NCBI GenBank assembly: GCA_025766275.1
Contig: JAFKAC010000003.1
Coordinates: forward strand, 3,038,001-3,102,000
Direction: 5' to 3'
Length of the DNA: 64,000 nucleotides
Origin: Lactarius indigo
Taxonomy: Eukaryota > Basidiomycota > Agaricomycetes > Russulales > Russulaceae
In this document: positions 1 through 13,000 of the stretch, one piece after another
Layout of the letters: every line of letters starts with the position of its first letter
Numbering within the stretch: position 1 is the stretch's first letter
Translations under genes and position numbers: made by a program
Notes under the pieces: generated by a model
The model's database searches: none
Seen by the model: the letters and a program-made list of their open reading frames with translations, nothing else
What the model was told of the DNA's origin: nothing

Positions 1-758
1 TGCTGTACGTTCTAGAGCCAAGGAGAACATCCGGAGCGCGGTACCATAAAGTGACGACCTTTCATGTGATGAGTCGGGGTTTTCGTGGATGAGATGATGC
101 AACGTACTTCGTTGGAAAAAGTGTTAACGGGTACACCAAAAGCTCGGGCGAGGCCAAAGTCTCCCAATTTGAGTTCTCCTTTCCTATTGATGAGTAGGTT
201 TTGAGGCTTTAAGTCGCGATGCAGTACTCGATTCTCGTGGCAGAAGGCTGTGCCCATGAGGAGCTGGTACATGAAGCTCCGAACGGTGTTAGGGTCGAGG
301 GCACCACGATCGCCGTGTGCGTCCATATACTTCTTTAGATCTCGTTCGCAGTATTCGAAGATGAGGACAAGCTTGGTTTCCGTGTGGATGACATCATAAA
401 GACGGACAATGTTGACGTGCTTGAGCTCCTTCATGAGGGAGATCTCGCGAATCGCAGTGGATGGAGTACCCTCCTCAGCATCAAGGTGTATTTCTTTCAG
501 AGCGACGATTTCATTTGTTGTTCTGGAACGACCCTAATAAAGCGTAAAGCGAAATGTCTAGAGGGGACGTGTTCGTGATGTCGTACCTTGTACACTGTAG
601 CATATGTTCCCTCGCCTGTGTAGAATGAAGGATTTAGTTAGGATGTAGTAGTCCTCAAGGATGATATATGGACGTGCCAAGCTTCTCGAGCTGGGGGGCA
701 CGACGGGTCAGACTTATGAAGGGATATCAGGAGAGGACACAACCTGGATATAATTCAT
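1..758 (-). CDS. PHO85: Pho85-type cyclin-dependent kinase (3' end outside window)
   Basis: Ser/Thr kinase of the Pho85/CDK5 group, which with partner cyclins controls phosphate response, carbon storage and cell-cycle entry in yeast. Exons read on the minus strand: 744-758 (MNYIQ), 678-690 (a 13-nt microexon), 587-615, 108-533 and 1-58. Joined, they give the glycine loop [11 protein letters not shown], an exact PSTAIRE helix ([15 protein letters not shown]), the catalytic [23 protein letters not shown], and [14 protein letters not shown] running off the left edge. The phrase [18 protein letters not shown] favours Pho85 over Cdc28. The intron at 616-677 appears to be GC-AG (donor G|GCACGT); only that donor restores the glycine loop. 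The start at 758 gives the short N-terminus usual for Pho85. The gene is divergent from UTP5 across about 207 nt. Family assignment is firm; the C-lobe is not visible. Confidence 0.9.
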
Positions 759-910
759 TCAAATGGAGTGTCGGTTGTGTTAATGTACAGCAAAGAGAAC
801 TGGGAACAAAACAGGAGACTCGTAGAACCGTCGGAGGGCGAAGATGGGCGAAACAATGCAAAAGGACTTGAACTTGGTCGGCCCGAATCTGCCCAGATAA
901 GATGCATTGA

Positions 911-920
911 CACGTGACGT
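911..920. promoter_or_regulatory. CACGTGACGT motif in the PHO85/UTP5 divergent promoter
   Basis: The only intergenic space between the divergent PHO85 and UTP5 starts contains CACGTGACGT, a palindromic E-box (bHLH type) overlapping a TGACGT CRE-like core. An AGATAAG GATA-type element lies just upstream. Motif presence is directly seen; function is inference. Confidence 0.35.
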
Positions 921-965
921 TAAGTTTTACAGAAAAGAAAAAAACAATCTGAAAAACCCAAAATT

Positions 966-3459
966 ATGGCGACGGTCGCAAGAAAAAAGAAAAGTGCAAG
1001 TCGTCCAGTCTCGAATTCTGCCATTTCTCAACCTGCGTTGGAGAATTCGTCGTCAGTCGACACGCTTTCGGCATTCTCGCCTTCTGGGGATCTCTTTGCT
1101 TTCGTCTCGCTTGCTGTCGACAAACACCGCCTGCGCGTACATGACACGAACACTGGAACCAGTGTCTCTGAATACATCGTTGACTCCGCGCGAGTCACAG
1201 CGCTCTCTTGGGCCCTATTTCAGAATCCAAAGTCCCTGAGTGAAGACCAGGAACCTGAAGAGTCTGCGCCCCGCAAGAAACGGAAAAAGCGCGACATCGT
1301 CCTCCCGCCTCCCGCCGAACCAGTGCCCATTCCAGTTATCATCTTGGGCCTCTCCACGGGTTCCGTCATTCCTGTTCTCTCCCTCCTACGCCCGCGTCAT
1401 ACGGACACTCTCCCACCCGTCCAGCACGTCCCCGATTCTCTCCCTCGATGCTTACACACGCGCCGCAGATGCTGCCTCGATTCTTCTGACATCAAGTGCG
1501 GCCTGTTTCATCCTCATTTGGAACGCGCAGACCGGGGAGCTTTTGTCGACCAATAAGACCGATGAGCGTTCCCCCGGGACGTCGCTCTCCCTCCTCCCTA
1601 CCGTTGAACCCGACGGTCTCTCCTTCCTCCTCGCGCACCACAATATCCGTCTGCTCTCTACCTCATCCGACACCCTACTTGCTTCTCCGCAAAAGCTTAC
1701 GGAAAAGTCTCGATTCATTGGGCATGCATCTAATGTCACCATGTTACGATGGCAACCTTCTGAATTGGAGGGACGGTCTCCTCAAAGATTCGCCTCGATC
1801 GCCGAGGCGGATCGCTACGTTCAGTTGTGGGAGTTACCCCACGTTTTAGGTAGCGAAGGAAAACTCGTCGCTTCTGCGCCGCTTGACTCCGACGCAAGAC
1901 ATATATCCTTTTCCAAATCATCCACCCACCCTAGATTACTTGTACTCTCTGCATCTGGCCGTATCTCTATCTTCACACCCACTTCCAATCTCGCGGGCGC
2001 AGCGACGCCTAAGAAGACAAAAGAAAAGGTTGCTACTCTTTCACCGAGATCATCAGCAACAATCTCGTTCAGACGAGGAGGTACTAGATCTGCAATTGTG
2101 GTCAACGCTACGTTCGAGCAGGAGGGCCGAATACGGGTGGCCCGGTTGGCTGGTGGAGTAAAGCCGGTGTTTGACGTTATAGTGAGTTTGTTTGACTTGC
2201 ACTCTCCCATCCTTGTGAGTATGACGTGCTCCATAGCAATATCTCGACGATTCTGGAGATTTCATTCAGGATGTCAATCTTGTTCACGAGGACTCGAGCG
2301 CTGGCCTGGCAGATGGAGACGACGTCGTGGCAGTACATCGTTTCCGCGCACGTGCCCTTTGCTCTCTCTTATCGCGATTTTATCCAGGTCGTTTCCAATA
2401 AGCGTTATGCAGAGCCCTCGTCCCTTGCCGTTCGAACCGGTACAGAAATTGCTCAAGACGCGTCGACCGATGACTTGGTCGACCTTGAGGGTCACTTGGA
2501 CGTGGACCTTGCCGAGTTATCCCTTGGTCAGCGCCTAACCGCTCTCGACCCCTCCGCCCCAAGACCCGCCGGAGAGGTGGATCACTCAGATTCCGACGGA
2601 CCCGAACATCCGTCTACCCGAGCCGCGCCCGTCGCGCAGCCAAACTCTATCACGCTCACACGGACTCTCATCCAAGCTCTACATTCGTCGGACACCAAGC
2701 TGCTCGAGACATGCCTCGCGTACAGTGACGCGGCGCTCATCACGCAGACGGTGCAGCGCCTGCCGCCGCAGTTGGCCGTGCCACTGCTCGGCGCATGTGT
2801 CCAGCGGTTAGGACGCACGAGCGCGCCGAGCAGTCAACGCACGGCCGTGCTCGTGCGCTGGGTGCGAACGGTCCTGGTCGTCCACAGCGGGCATCTCATG
2901 ACGGTGCGTCTAGCCGTTTCTTATCTTCGGTTCGTGTAGTGAATCCTTTCGTGGATAGATGCCGGACCTCGTTACGCGACTAGCTGGGTTGCACGGGACG
3001 CTGACGGCGCGACTCTCGCTGAGGGAGTCTCTCCTTTCTCTCTCCGGCAGACTCGACATGGTCCTTCAGCAAGTCGACTTGCGCTCGTCCGCTGCGCCTG
3101 CACCGATGGCACCCCGTGGTAAAAAGGGAAAGGAGCCGGCACCCATGGCAGGGGCGCACGAGACACGGCGCTATGTGGAGGGCGAGAGCGACGAGGAGAG
3201 CGTGGGGGATGTCATGGAAGTTGAACTAGAGGAAGGGAGCGATGCGGGGAGCGTCGAGGACGTCGAGCTGGGTGCCGAGAGTGGGTCTGAGGCTGACAGT
3301 GATGCGGAGGAGGACGAGGACGAGGAGGGAGAGGACGAAGAAGAGGATGACGGCGAGGGCAGCGAAGGTGATAGTGAAGGTGACGAGGGCCCGCGGCTCA
3401 ACGGATTCATAGACGACGAGGCAGAGGAGGACGAAGATGAAGAGAGCGAGAGCGAGTAG
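966..3459 (+). CDS. UTP5: Utp5/WDR43 small-subunit processome protein, with one apparent frameshift
   Basis: Nucleolar t-UTP component needed for rDNA transcription and 18S pre-rRNA processing. Exons 966-2181, 2237-2332, 2388-2903 and 2959-3459 join in frame at GT-AG introns. The N-terminal two thirds reads as WD40 repeats (for example LWELPHVLGSEGKL). The C-terminal part holds the Utp12 domain (VRWVRTVLVVHSGHLMT, then LHGTLTARLSLRESL and LSGRLDMVLQQVD). It ends in a long Asp/Glu/Ser acidic tail typical of nucleolar proteins. A basic KKRKKR patch near residue 105 could be a localisation signal. Around 1366-1371 the reading frame moves by one nucleotide: removing one T gives GSVILFSPSYARVIRTL, as expected for the family, and no intron fits there. 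The start at 966 is the first ATG of the frame. Identity is confident from the Utp12 region plus layout. Confidence 0.85.
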
Positions 3460-4094
3460 TGCATCTCCAAAAAAACTCGGGCGGTGGCTTCCACATATGG
3501 TCCCGAGTGTGCATTATCTTGTCGCACGAGTGCCCAGCCGCCTATGCCGGTTGGTGTCTTCATCTTTTTCAAAAAATCATAACACCACGAGCCCCTGCTT
3601 TGCATCCAAGCACGTGGCAAGAATGAAAGTCTTGAAGCTTGAAACTTGAAGACCTGCGTCGTCCCACGATGTTGCGAGTAAACGAGTTACCCCAGCCTAT
3701 TCGAGCATGGTCCAACTCTCTGCTCTCCCAACAACACTCTTGAAGAGAATCGAACTGACATCAGACGACTGCTACAAAAAAAAAAAAGACAGTCCAAGAG
3801 TGACAGATGAACTACAGATAGTTTAGAAATATACGTGTATACATGCGGTACATTGAGCTTTGTTGGCGATATCGTGTATGCAGAGCGGGAATAAATGAAC
3901 GACAATGACATGCGGCAAAAGATGCGTGTATAATGCGACCAGAAATCGACCATAGATTCAATAAACAAGACCAAGATGAGATTTCGTGTTTCATTGGCTG
4001 TGATTAAATTGCGACGCAGGGGTGGTGCCATACGAACTGAGAAGCAAAGCAAGGTCACCTTACTGGGGGGTCAGTAAAACTCCACTTATATTGA
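3460..4094. other. Convergent 3' intergenic region
   Basis: About 635 nt between the stop codons of UTP5 (+) and the histidine kinase (-). It contains AT-rich tracts, including a run of 12 A at about 3776-3787, that could serve as termination/polyadenylation regions. No coding pattern was seen on either strand. Confidence 0.6.
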
Positions 4095-7000
4095 TCAATC
4101 TGACTCACTCTTCTTCAAAGGCTTGCTAAAAAATAAGTTCATCCCGGCACTAAGGCAGAGCATCTTTGTGGACTCTTGACAATCGGCGCTCAAAGCGACG
4201 ACTTGGTGTTTAGAAGATATCAGGTAGGCTTTCGTCGAATTCTCAATGGCCGCTCACCAGGAAGAAACTCTGATACTTTACGCCGGTTCTCTAGTGATCG
4301 AAGTCTCTTCGCGGCTTCCACTCCATCACAAATTGGCATGTCTAATACCGTGTATCAGACCAATTAGAACTAGGGTAGAATAAATGACACATACGGTGGT
4401 CGAACATAGCGAGGCTAAAATATCCGGGCTCGTGTCGTTCCCATTCTAAATGCAAGTGAGTTGTGTGAAGGCTCATCTTCGAAAGATGGTTACCAGTAAT
4501 GGCTTCTTCTCCGTTCGAAGTTGCGACCACATTCAGATCATACCGTTGTAATTGCTTCACGAGCAACTTCTGAGCAACCTGGGTTATCTGCATAGCAGTT
4601 CTGTGAAGCAGTTACGAACTACATGGTGAGTTTCCCACTCACCCTCCGCTATGAGAACGTTGCCAAACAAAGTACGTTGAGATTCTGGGAGTTCCTCTAC
4701 GGTCAAAGCTACGGCAGATCTCAGATCTGCGTAAGTTTCTGGCGGCAATTTCCTGAGCCTGGCTAGGGCTTGGAGAAGCCGGGCCTTGCGAGGCGGCTTC
4801 GTCATACGAATGATACCAAATGTACTGTTCCCAAAAACCGGACTGCCGGAGATGGAGTCCGTCCCTGGGGTGTAAAGATGGATGAGCTTTGTTTCCCTCA
4901 GCATGGGTGATTGAAAAGATTCCAATAATCGAGCTACGCCATCAGCTGTTGCTTCTGCCTGATGGTCAAGAATGATACAGTCCAACTCCGTATCAGATGA
5001 CGTCTCTGCCTAAGCGGAGGGATGTTTCGAGTTCTTCCACGGTCGAAACAGCGGAGACCTCAAAGCCGTCAAGCATAGAACAAAGAAGAGCTGTCGCAGC
5101 ATCTGACGGGGAACTAATTAAAACCCTTGGTGGTCGTGGTTCCATCAAACGGGCCTGCACTCGCTGGATTGTGCGCATTGCCTAGGCGTAGTCAGCTTCT
5201 GGTAAGATTGAAGATGTCGGGGCCACCTTTTCCGACTCCTCCGAAGTAAAAACTTTCACGGGAATTATGAACCAGAAAATAGAACCTTTTTCAAGCTCTG
5301 AGTGAACTCCGATCACCCCTCCCATGAGCTTCACTAGTTGCCGACAGATAGAAAGGCCAAGTCCGGTGCCGCCAAAGCGGCGAGTTGATGAATTATCAGC
5401 CTGTTGGAAAGGCACAAACAGGAGATCGACATCGCTTGACGATAGGCCGATTCCAGTGTCCCTAAAGGAAGGTCAGAGAGGTGGACCAACAACCTCCTAG
5501 GGACACGTACTCGATCACAAACTTTAGGCTCACTTCGCCGGGCTTTGTGGATGGTTTTTCTTTGTCAAGAGAACAGAGGACCTTCACAGACCCACGAGGA
5601 GTAAATTTCACGGCATTCCCAATGAGGTTCATCAATACTAAAAGTCTTGTTATGCGCGGAAACCATTCACACCAAGACGACATACCTTGGCGAATGCGAG
5701 TGTAGTCTGCTTGCACCCCTGAAATGAAGGGTTGAGGGTAATCTATAGATGGAGGTGAGAAAACGCATGAACACATACATGGTGGTACATCTCGATCTAT
5801 ATTAAAGGATAAATCAAGCTTCTTCGCGGCCATTGGCAAGAGTAGTTCCATGCAGTCCTGGGGCGTTTCGATAAACATTTCGGTAATTCGCCAAGGAAAG
5901 GAAGAATGAAACTGACGGCTATGATATCTTCGACAGCGAAGCCTGTGAACTCGAGCTTGAGAGCTAAATTGCGAAAATAAGGTCAGCGTATCTATGTAGG
6001 CGTGCGTAAAAAAAACCATTACCAGAAGCCTCTAGTTTGCTATAATCGAGGATAGAGTCGATAATCTTCGCGGCCTCACGGGTTAAAAAGTACGCGTATT
6101 TATCTATGATGAAAATTACCTTGAGCAGGAGCTCGCAAGACTGTTTTGCCGTTTGCACTATTACATACTTCAGCCCTGTAGAGTAGGGTGCGAGCCAGAA
6201 GACCTACCGATTTCGCGCTGCCCATTGTTCAGTTCTGTGCCACTTAAGATGTCAAGAAGGCCGTAGAAAGAACTGAGAAGAAATAAGCCTCAGACAGTAG
6301 AATGTTCTGATGGATGTACCTAAAAGGTGTTCTGAGCTCGTGTGACATCGAAGCCAAAAAATTGCTTTTGATCTACAATCATGTATAAGTGAAAGCAACG
6401 TCCTTTAGAAGGAAATATACAAGACCCTGGTGGCTTTCAAGGCGCCTTCGCGACTTTGTCGGGCGTCCTCGAGTGCTTCTCTTTGCGTAGATATCATTCT
6501 GAGGTTCTCCTTTGTCCCAGCCTGCACAGAGCGAAAGAGAAGAGCATTGGCGACACTGATGTTCGCTTGTTGGCAAAGGAGTGTCAGGAGAGTGATCGTG
6601 TTCTGTGAGAAGGGATATTTAGACGCCAGATACAAGGCGCCGAATGTCTGTCCTCGGTTGCTGAAGATCGGCAAGCACACCACAGATTGGTAAGGGCTTT
6701 GACGAGCCTCCGACGAAAATCGTGAATCAGACGATACGTCGTCGTACGCAACGCGTTCCTTCGTATTCAAAGCTAATAGAGGCGTTGATCAAAATCGATG
6801 AGTTAAATCGACGACCAATAGTAGTCACGAACAGTGCAATATAACGGCCCTTTGCAATGGATCAACGATAGCCCGGACAGATATTGGGTGCCTATAAGAT
6901 TCGTAAGAGGTGAAACACAAGACAAAACAAAACAAGGGTCGAAGTTACACACTCATGAACCTGGCAAGGACCGGGAGAAGTCATGCTCGTAGCGACTTGG

Positions 7001-10000
7001 TACTCTCCGCCTGTCCCTGTGATAACAATGCAAGTACTCTGGGCCCCGGATGACTCTGACGATAGTATGTCAGCTCTGTGCAATGAAAATCCTCTAACAA
7101 CTAACCGGTTGCGATCTCCGTAAGACGTTGGAGAGCTAACGGTCAACGAGTAAATCCCACAACTGATAATGAACAGCTGATATACCTGAAAATAAGTGGA
7201 TATCGGCGGCGATGTCCTTGCTCCACTTTAAGACAGACGCGAGGGCAGAAGCTGGTAAGCTGGTAACTGCGCCTTCCTCAGTGATATCGGTTGCTAGGTC
7301 GTCGTGAACCGTTCTATGCCCATTAATGCCTATCATGACTGTATCTGTCTGAACGCCAACGTCAATGGTAACAGTGCTCTTCTTGGGATAACTCAGAAGC
7401 TGGCTGTTCGAACCAGAGAACAGTGAAGCCCTATCAAATGACACTGTAAACGCCATAAAGTTGCTTAAGTGACGGACTGACACAATGCCTTTCGCTCCCC
7501 ATTGGCGCTGACGGGATATGCCACGACGCTGTAGCTCATTGCCCAAACCATGCACACCGCAACGAACGAAGTGGGAACCTTGCTATAAAGGGAGTTACAT
7601 CCCCGGAGTGGCTCTCTAGAGGAAAACGAACCAGATACAAAGCCCACCCTTCTTCGAGAGGCCAATCGTGGCTCGCCGCCGATCTATTAAGACGAGTATA
7701 GATCGGTAATTTGAATAGGTGTATGGAGCCTACCTGACTGCGACGTCATATAGTTGGAATGCGTCTCGACGATCTTCAAGAGACGAGAGCTCCGCGTCCT
7801 ATTCCCAAGTTAATAGACACATTATGTGATTCATTGCCTGCAAACTTACCACGAGCGCTACCCAGGTACTTGTGTTGACAGGGCTGGCTGAAAGCCATCT
7901 AAGGGATCGGTAAGCGATCGGGCATCGACACGAGTGTAGGGATCGCATGCCGGCGGATGTAGGCTTGATTTGCTGTAACCTGCTCAAGATATCGGTTGCG
8001 TTGGTTTACTGCAACGTATTCCTCTCGGATACAGTCAATCATCGCTAGACTGTGGAAAAACAGGGCGTATCGCGTATGTCGATGACTGTGTCAGGTATGT
8101 CAAACTCTGCGCGGGTTGATAGACACGAAAACTAACTTCGGGTGGCGGTCTCGAGTGTCATATATAGAAAAGCCGAGTTCAGCGGCCTCCTGGACATAGC
8201 CTAAGTTGAAGAGCGCAACGACCTGTCAAAGGAATTAGCTGGGGTAGGACTACAGACTACAGACTGCATGCCTTGAATGCGTTATAACTACAGCAATCGA
8301 ATGAGAGGCTAGATGACTGAAGAAGGAGATCTTAACCTACGAAGTTAGCCCTATGAGGGTGCTTCTGCCACTGTCGGGAATTGTCTTCAAATATTCACCC
8401 TCGTTGAACGTGTCTGTGGTGTAAATGGTGTTGGCAGAGGTGTTGAGCGTGTACCCGCCCAGTGCGCGAATGCAATTCAGTAAGCCTTATACCACTACCG
8501 TTAGTAACGTGATCTAAACCATTAAAGTACGTCCCACCCTGAGCACAGATAGCAAGTTCCTCTTGGGGCCATTGTCGAACATCATTGTAGGCCTTGGGTT
8601 CGGAGATCAATTAGCGTGAGGAAGGATTGCGCAGAAATACGCTCACTTCTTCAGCCGCCCCAACAAGCTCGTCAACTGCTCCATGATCAGGAGCCCACGA
8701 CCATAAGCAAGGGGCATAACGTACGTGGTTGGCATATGAACAATTTCGTCTGAACGGAGTAAAACGTCGCGAGACTCGCGTATACTCTGTGAGGCCCGCT
8801 TTGGCTAGGTGGAAGGACTTGGGATGACGAACAACGCACCGATCACCAGCGCTGTTGGCATATTTGGTAGCTTCCTCCAAACGGGGGAGGTTTGACCGGA
8901 TGTGGACGTTATCATAGGCAGAAACCATCGAACAATACATGACTAAAGAGCGACTGAGAAAGTTTCGGACGTCACTTTCCTTCTAGAACGACGAGAAACA
9001 TACCATCTATCAGCATTGGTTCCATGTCTTTCAGCAATACGCAATGCTAGTCTCCCGAGATCTACAGAGAACCGGTACAACTCCCTTCTTTCGGCTGCAG
9101 CTACAAAAATGAAGTGAGAAGGGCTGTAAGGATTACCCATAAAGATGCGCACCCCCCAATGCCCAAAAGACACCAAGCGCCGTACCGGGAGACATCCCAG
9201 ATCTATACAGTATAAAGGCCGGAAAGAAAGTTCTGCACTTAAGCCCTGACTTACCGTAATGCCAACTGAACTATCTGTTCGTGAACCGTCAAGTGAAGTC
9301 ACAACAGAGGAGGGTGCTATATGTTCCTCACCGTAAGACCGATAACATCTGTGAAACCCTCCCTGGTGCTCCAGTAAGCATGCGTACCAGCATCGCCAAG
9401 TAACGCCACCGCAAGGTCTGTTCGTGAGTCGGAGGTTCGAGGAATAGCCAAGATCGCATCAAAGCCGACGGCAAGAATTTCATTTTTGACCTGCTCAAAC
9501 ATTGTATCGGCTTTTTCTCGAGTTGGTGCAGGATCTAGATCAACTCCGAGGATGTGAAGAGCCAATAGCGTGTCGTCGAGGGCAGCGTGAAAATCATTCC
9601 TCATCCAGTTGTTTTGTGAGCGTAAGCGTAGAAGAAATGCCTTCTCCTCGGATTGGCTAGCCCTCTCATAACAAGCTTCGATGTACTGGTCGGAGCCTCT
9701 GTAGTCACCTTCTCACGCAAAAAATCAGATCCCCGCCACAAATGAGCGAACCAGTGGAGAAGTACCTCTCCAAGTAGACAATCTGACAATGTTTTACTGA
9801 TACGGAACACAGATACAGATTGAATGGTGCTTACTCGACCAACTTCGCGTAAAGAGAGAAGGTTCGAGCTGGATTCGCAGTCCAAACGTCTTGATCGAGA
9901 AGGGATTGAGCATTGACTAAAGCCTGATAGGCCATCTACAAAGCATCCGAGTCATGCTAGGACGACATAGAACAAGGGACTGACCTCATGTGCACCTCGT

Positions 10001-13000
10001 GCCCACGCGGAGTCTCCTGCTTCAATGAGGAGTGACACGAGTTCCCCTCGCTTGTTGTGTTCGCGGAGAAGGGGAAGACACCTATTTTCAGGTAAGAAAA
10101 CCGCAGGAAGAGTTGACAATGACAAACCGCTGGGCGCGCTCTGCGATTTGATAAATGTCTGGAGAAGGCTCGAGGAGCATCATTGAAATGATCTACGAGG
10201 CGTATACGTCGGTACAATGAGAGATTACAAAAGGTAGTCCAAAGGAGCGCACGCGGAAGGACATCTTCGCTATGAGGTCACTTGGGAGGCCCAGCGCCTC
10301 AGCTTCTGCGGCCTGTCGATACCGGTCGTGTGCGAAACTGCACATATCCCGTGCCCGCTGCACAAGCCAGCCCTCGGCAATAGCAATTTGCAAACCTCGC
10401 ATGGAACGGCGGGTGGTGGTTGTCGACTTCTCTCTGGTCGCGGACATGGATTCGCCGGAGCTCCGGTCGTCCTCGGTGTCGAGCTCACTGCCGCTGCTAC
10501 CTGAGAGACTGTCGTGATCCATTACGGCAGCGACGTCTGTTGTCTTGAACCTGCCAAGAAGAAATTCCAAGAGTAATAAGGTAAGAGGTTCAAGAGACCA
10601 GGGTTATCAAGCACTCACGTCGCACCAAAGCTCGAAGCCCACACAAGATATTTGCGTGCATCAACTGGGAGCTTCCTCAGGTGAGATGTCAGGTACGAGA
10701 TATCGTTGGGGTCCACCACAAGCTTCTGCGATAGGAGTGTTCTCTCGATTTCTGGGAGGTTGTATCTACAACGGAGCCAGTTCAGCACCAACAGGGGACG
10801 TTTACATGGTTGGTAACTGACCGCCAACAATTGCGATCCCAATCAAAGGTTATCTACACCCAATCTCAGTCCATACAACAGGTGAAATGAACTGGAAACC
10901 GACCAAATGTTGCCGTTGCAACGTTGTGAGGAGATTGCGGACAGAGAAAGCGTTTCCAGCAGAGACGCTGTGTATAAGGCGGGCAAGTGGTGCAACGTTA
11001 TCTTTGCTCTGACGAAGGGTACGGGAAACCAGCGAAGCAACGGAGGGATATGTCAGGGGATCGAGCTGGATCCATGTCGCCCTGAATCGTCCAAAAAACA
11101 TTGACCTAACCCGTGCAACAATCTCCCTGGCCCCATGTGAGCAGCTGTCACGAGAGCACAAGCAGAATGGACACTTACGGTTTGTCCTCTCGCAAAGTGA
11201 TAAATAAGAGCTATGAGGGTTAGTATGGATAAGTTAGATGAGGTGGGGGGTCTTACGATGCGACTCCGAGAGCTAGCGAGCGTATTGACAAGATCAAAAG
11301 ATCTGCTATGTCTAAGCGACTCCTGAAACCGATACAGAGGGTAAAACGTACGACTCGTCGGCTTCGTGGAGGTCATCAAGAAAGAGTGCAAACAATCGAG
11401 TCTCTGCGAGAACCGAGAACACATTTTCTACAAGAGACTGGAATCGAGCCCGTAACTCGCGTGTCGTAAGTGTTTCCTGAGGAATGTCAAGGCTGATTTC
11501 GAAGTGGTTCAGAATGTCCCGCAACTCAGGAACGCCTTCGTATAAGAGTGGAACGATGCGTAGTTGTGGTCCTAGCCGTTCCTTGAGAGTAGCGACGAAC
11601 CGATGGAGGTCCGTGTGGAAGACCATTAGCTGTCGAAGGACGGAGGACATACACGATAGCTAGGAAAAATAATCAACGGCTTCCTTATAAACCGACGGTT
11701 TGACGTACCAGAGCCGCAAAAGGTGCAGATACAGTACTCTGGAACTTGGCATGTCCCCAGAGGCCATAGGCTCGCCATTTTGCCTGATTCGCAAGTATTA
11801 ACGAACTCTTGCCAGCCCTTGCATTTCAGCATTAGCAAGGGCACATTCCTTTTCAGGAAACGTACTTGCCCAGCTGGTCCAATTACAACTACGCCGTGCG
11901 CACGGGGTCCCCGACCGCGCGGAGGGCTCAATGTGATTCTATGCATACCATCACTCACGGTGTGGATAGAGGACGTCGCTGCAGCGCCACTTGAATTAGA
12001 TTCGGCCAATTTCTTCTGCCTTGGGTCATCACAAGTAGCAGGATGTTTGGCGGAATGACCGCTGCACGAAGACCGAGACTGAGCTTCGCCGGCTTTCGGA
12101 ACTCCTGCTTCTTTGACTCCCAACCGGAGTTGAGTACGAAGTCCCCCTCAGGACATTATGTCGTGAGTAGCTCGTCGAAGCGTGCCGTATGACATTGCGG
12201 ATGGTGTCTAGTTCCTTTTCCCTCCCAAACTACGACGATTGAGAAGCGACGTCGGCGACTGATCACGATGAACGTACAAGTATATTCGGACTCGTGAAAC
12301 CCTAAAACAAAGAGGTGAATTAGATCAAGAATCCAGCACGACGACATGTTTCCCACCTCATAGCGGTCCTGTTTGGAAATCTCAAACGGTGGTATGAGCT
12401 AAATTTGCTGGGTTAGGCAATTCCACGTCCCAACGGTGGCTGTCAACCCACCTCCGATGACACTTCGGACATGGAAGAAACGGCAATTGAAAGCCGCTTC
12501 TGGCATTCCAAGAGGTCTGCCTTCAAGCCGAATGCGCTTTGATAGCGCGAGTCGGGATTCTTGGAGAGAAGCTGAATTGGAATTTGTTGTTAACAACATG
12601 CCATTGTGGCCAACCGATATACTATGCCTTTTCGATTATCTGTGCCAAGACTTGAGGAACGTCCCTCCGCACCTCATGCACTGGCATGGGTCTCTTCTGT
12701 GCGATCGAATGCAGAATCTCCAATGGACCACCCTCGAAAGGTAACATGCCTCTTCCGACAAGTAAGCTCCAGAACATGATTCCCAGAGAGTACAAGTCAG
12801 TTCGGTGGTCATCTGAGGTCGTCTCCATGCTGCCCGTTTGTTCCGGGGACAAGTAACAGAGTGCCTCTTTCACCTTGGACTTATTTTCTTCTCCTAGGCC
12901 ATCTGCCTGAATGACCAACGACGAAGGACCACCAAACATTTCCAAGGAAACCGATCGATTTCCGTAATGAACAAGACGAACAACGCCAGAATGAGCATTA

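Noticed and set aside
841..960. GTTCAAGTCC on the minus strand resembling a tRNA B box
   Set aside because: No A box or cloverleaf could be drawn upstream. No tRNA gene could be supported anywhere in the window.
3290..3460. Repetitive GAGGAC-type tract
   Set aside because: It is the acidic tail of UTP5, a normal protein feature rather than an independent repeat.
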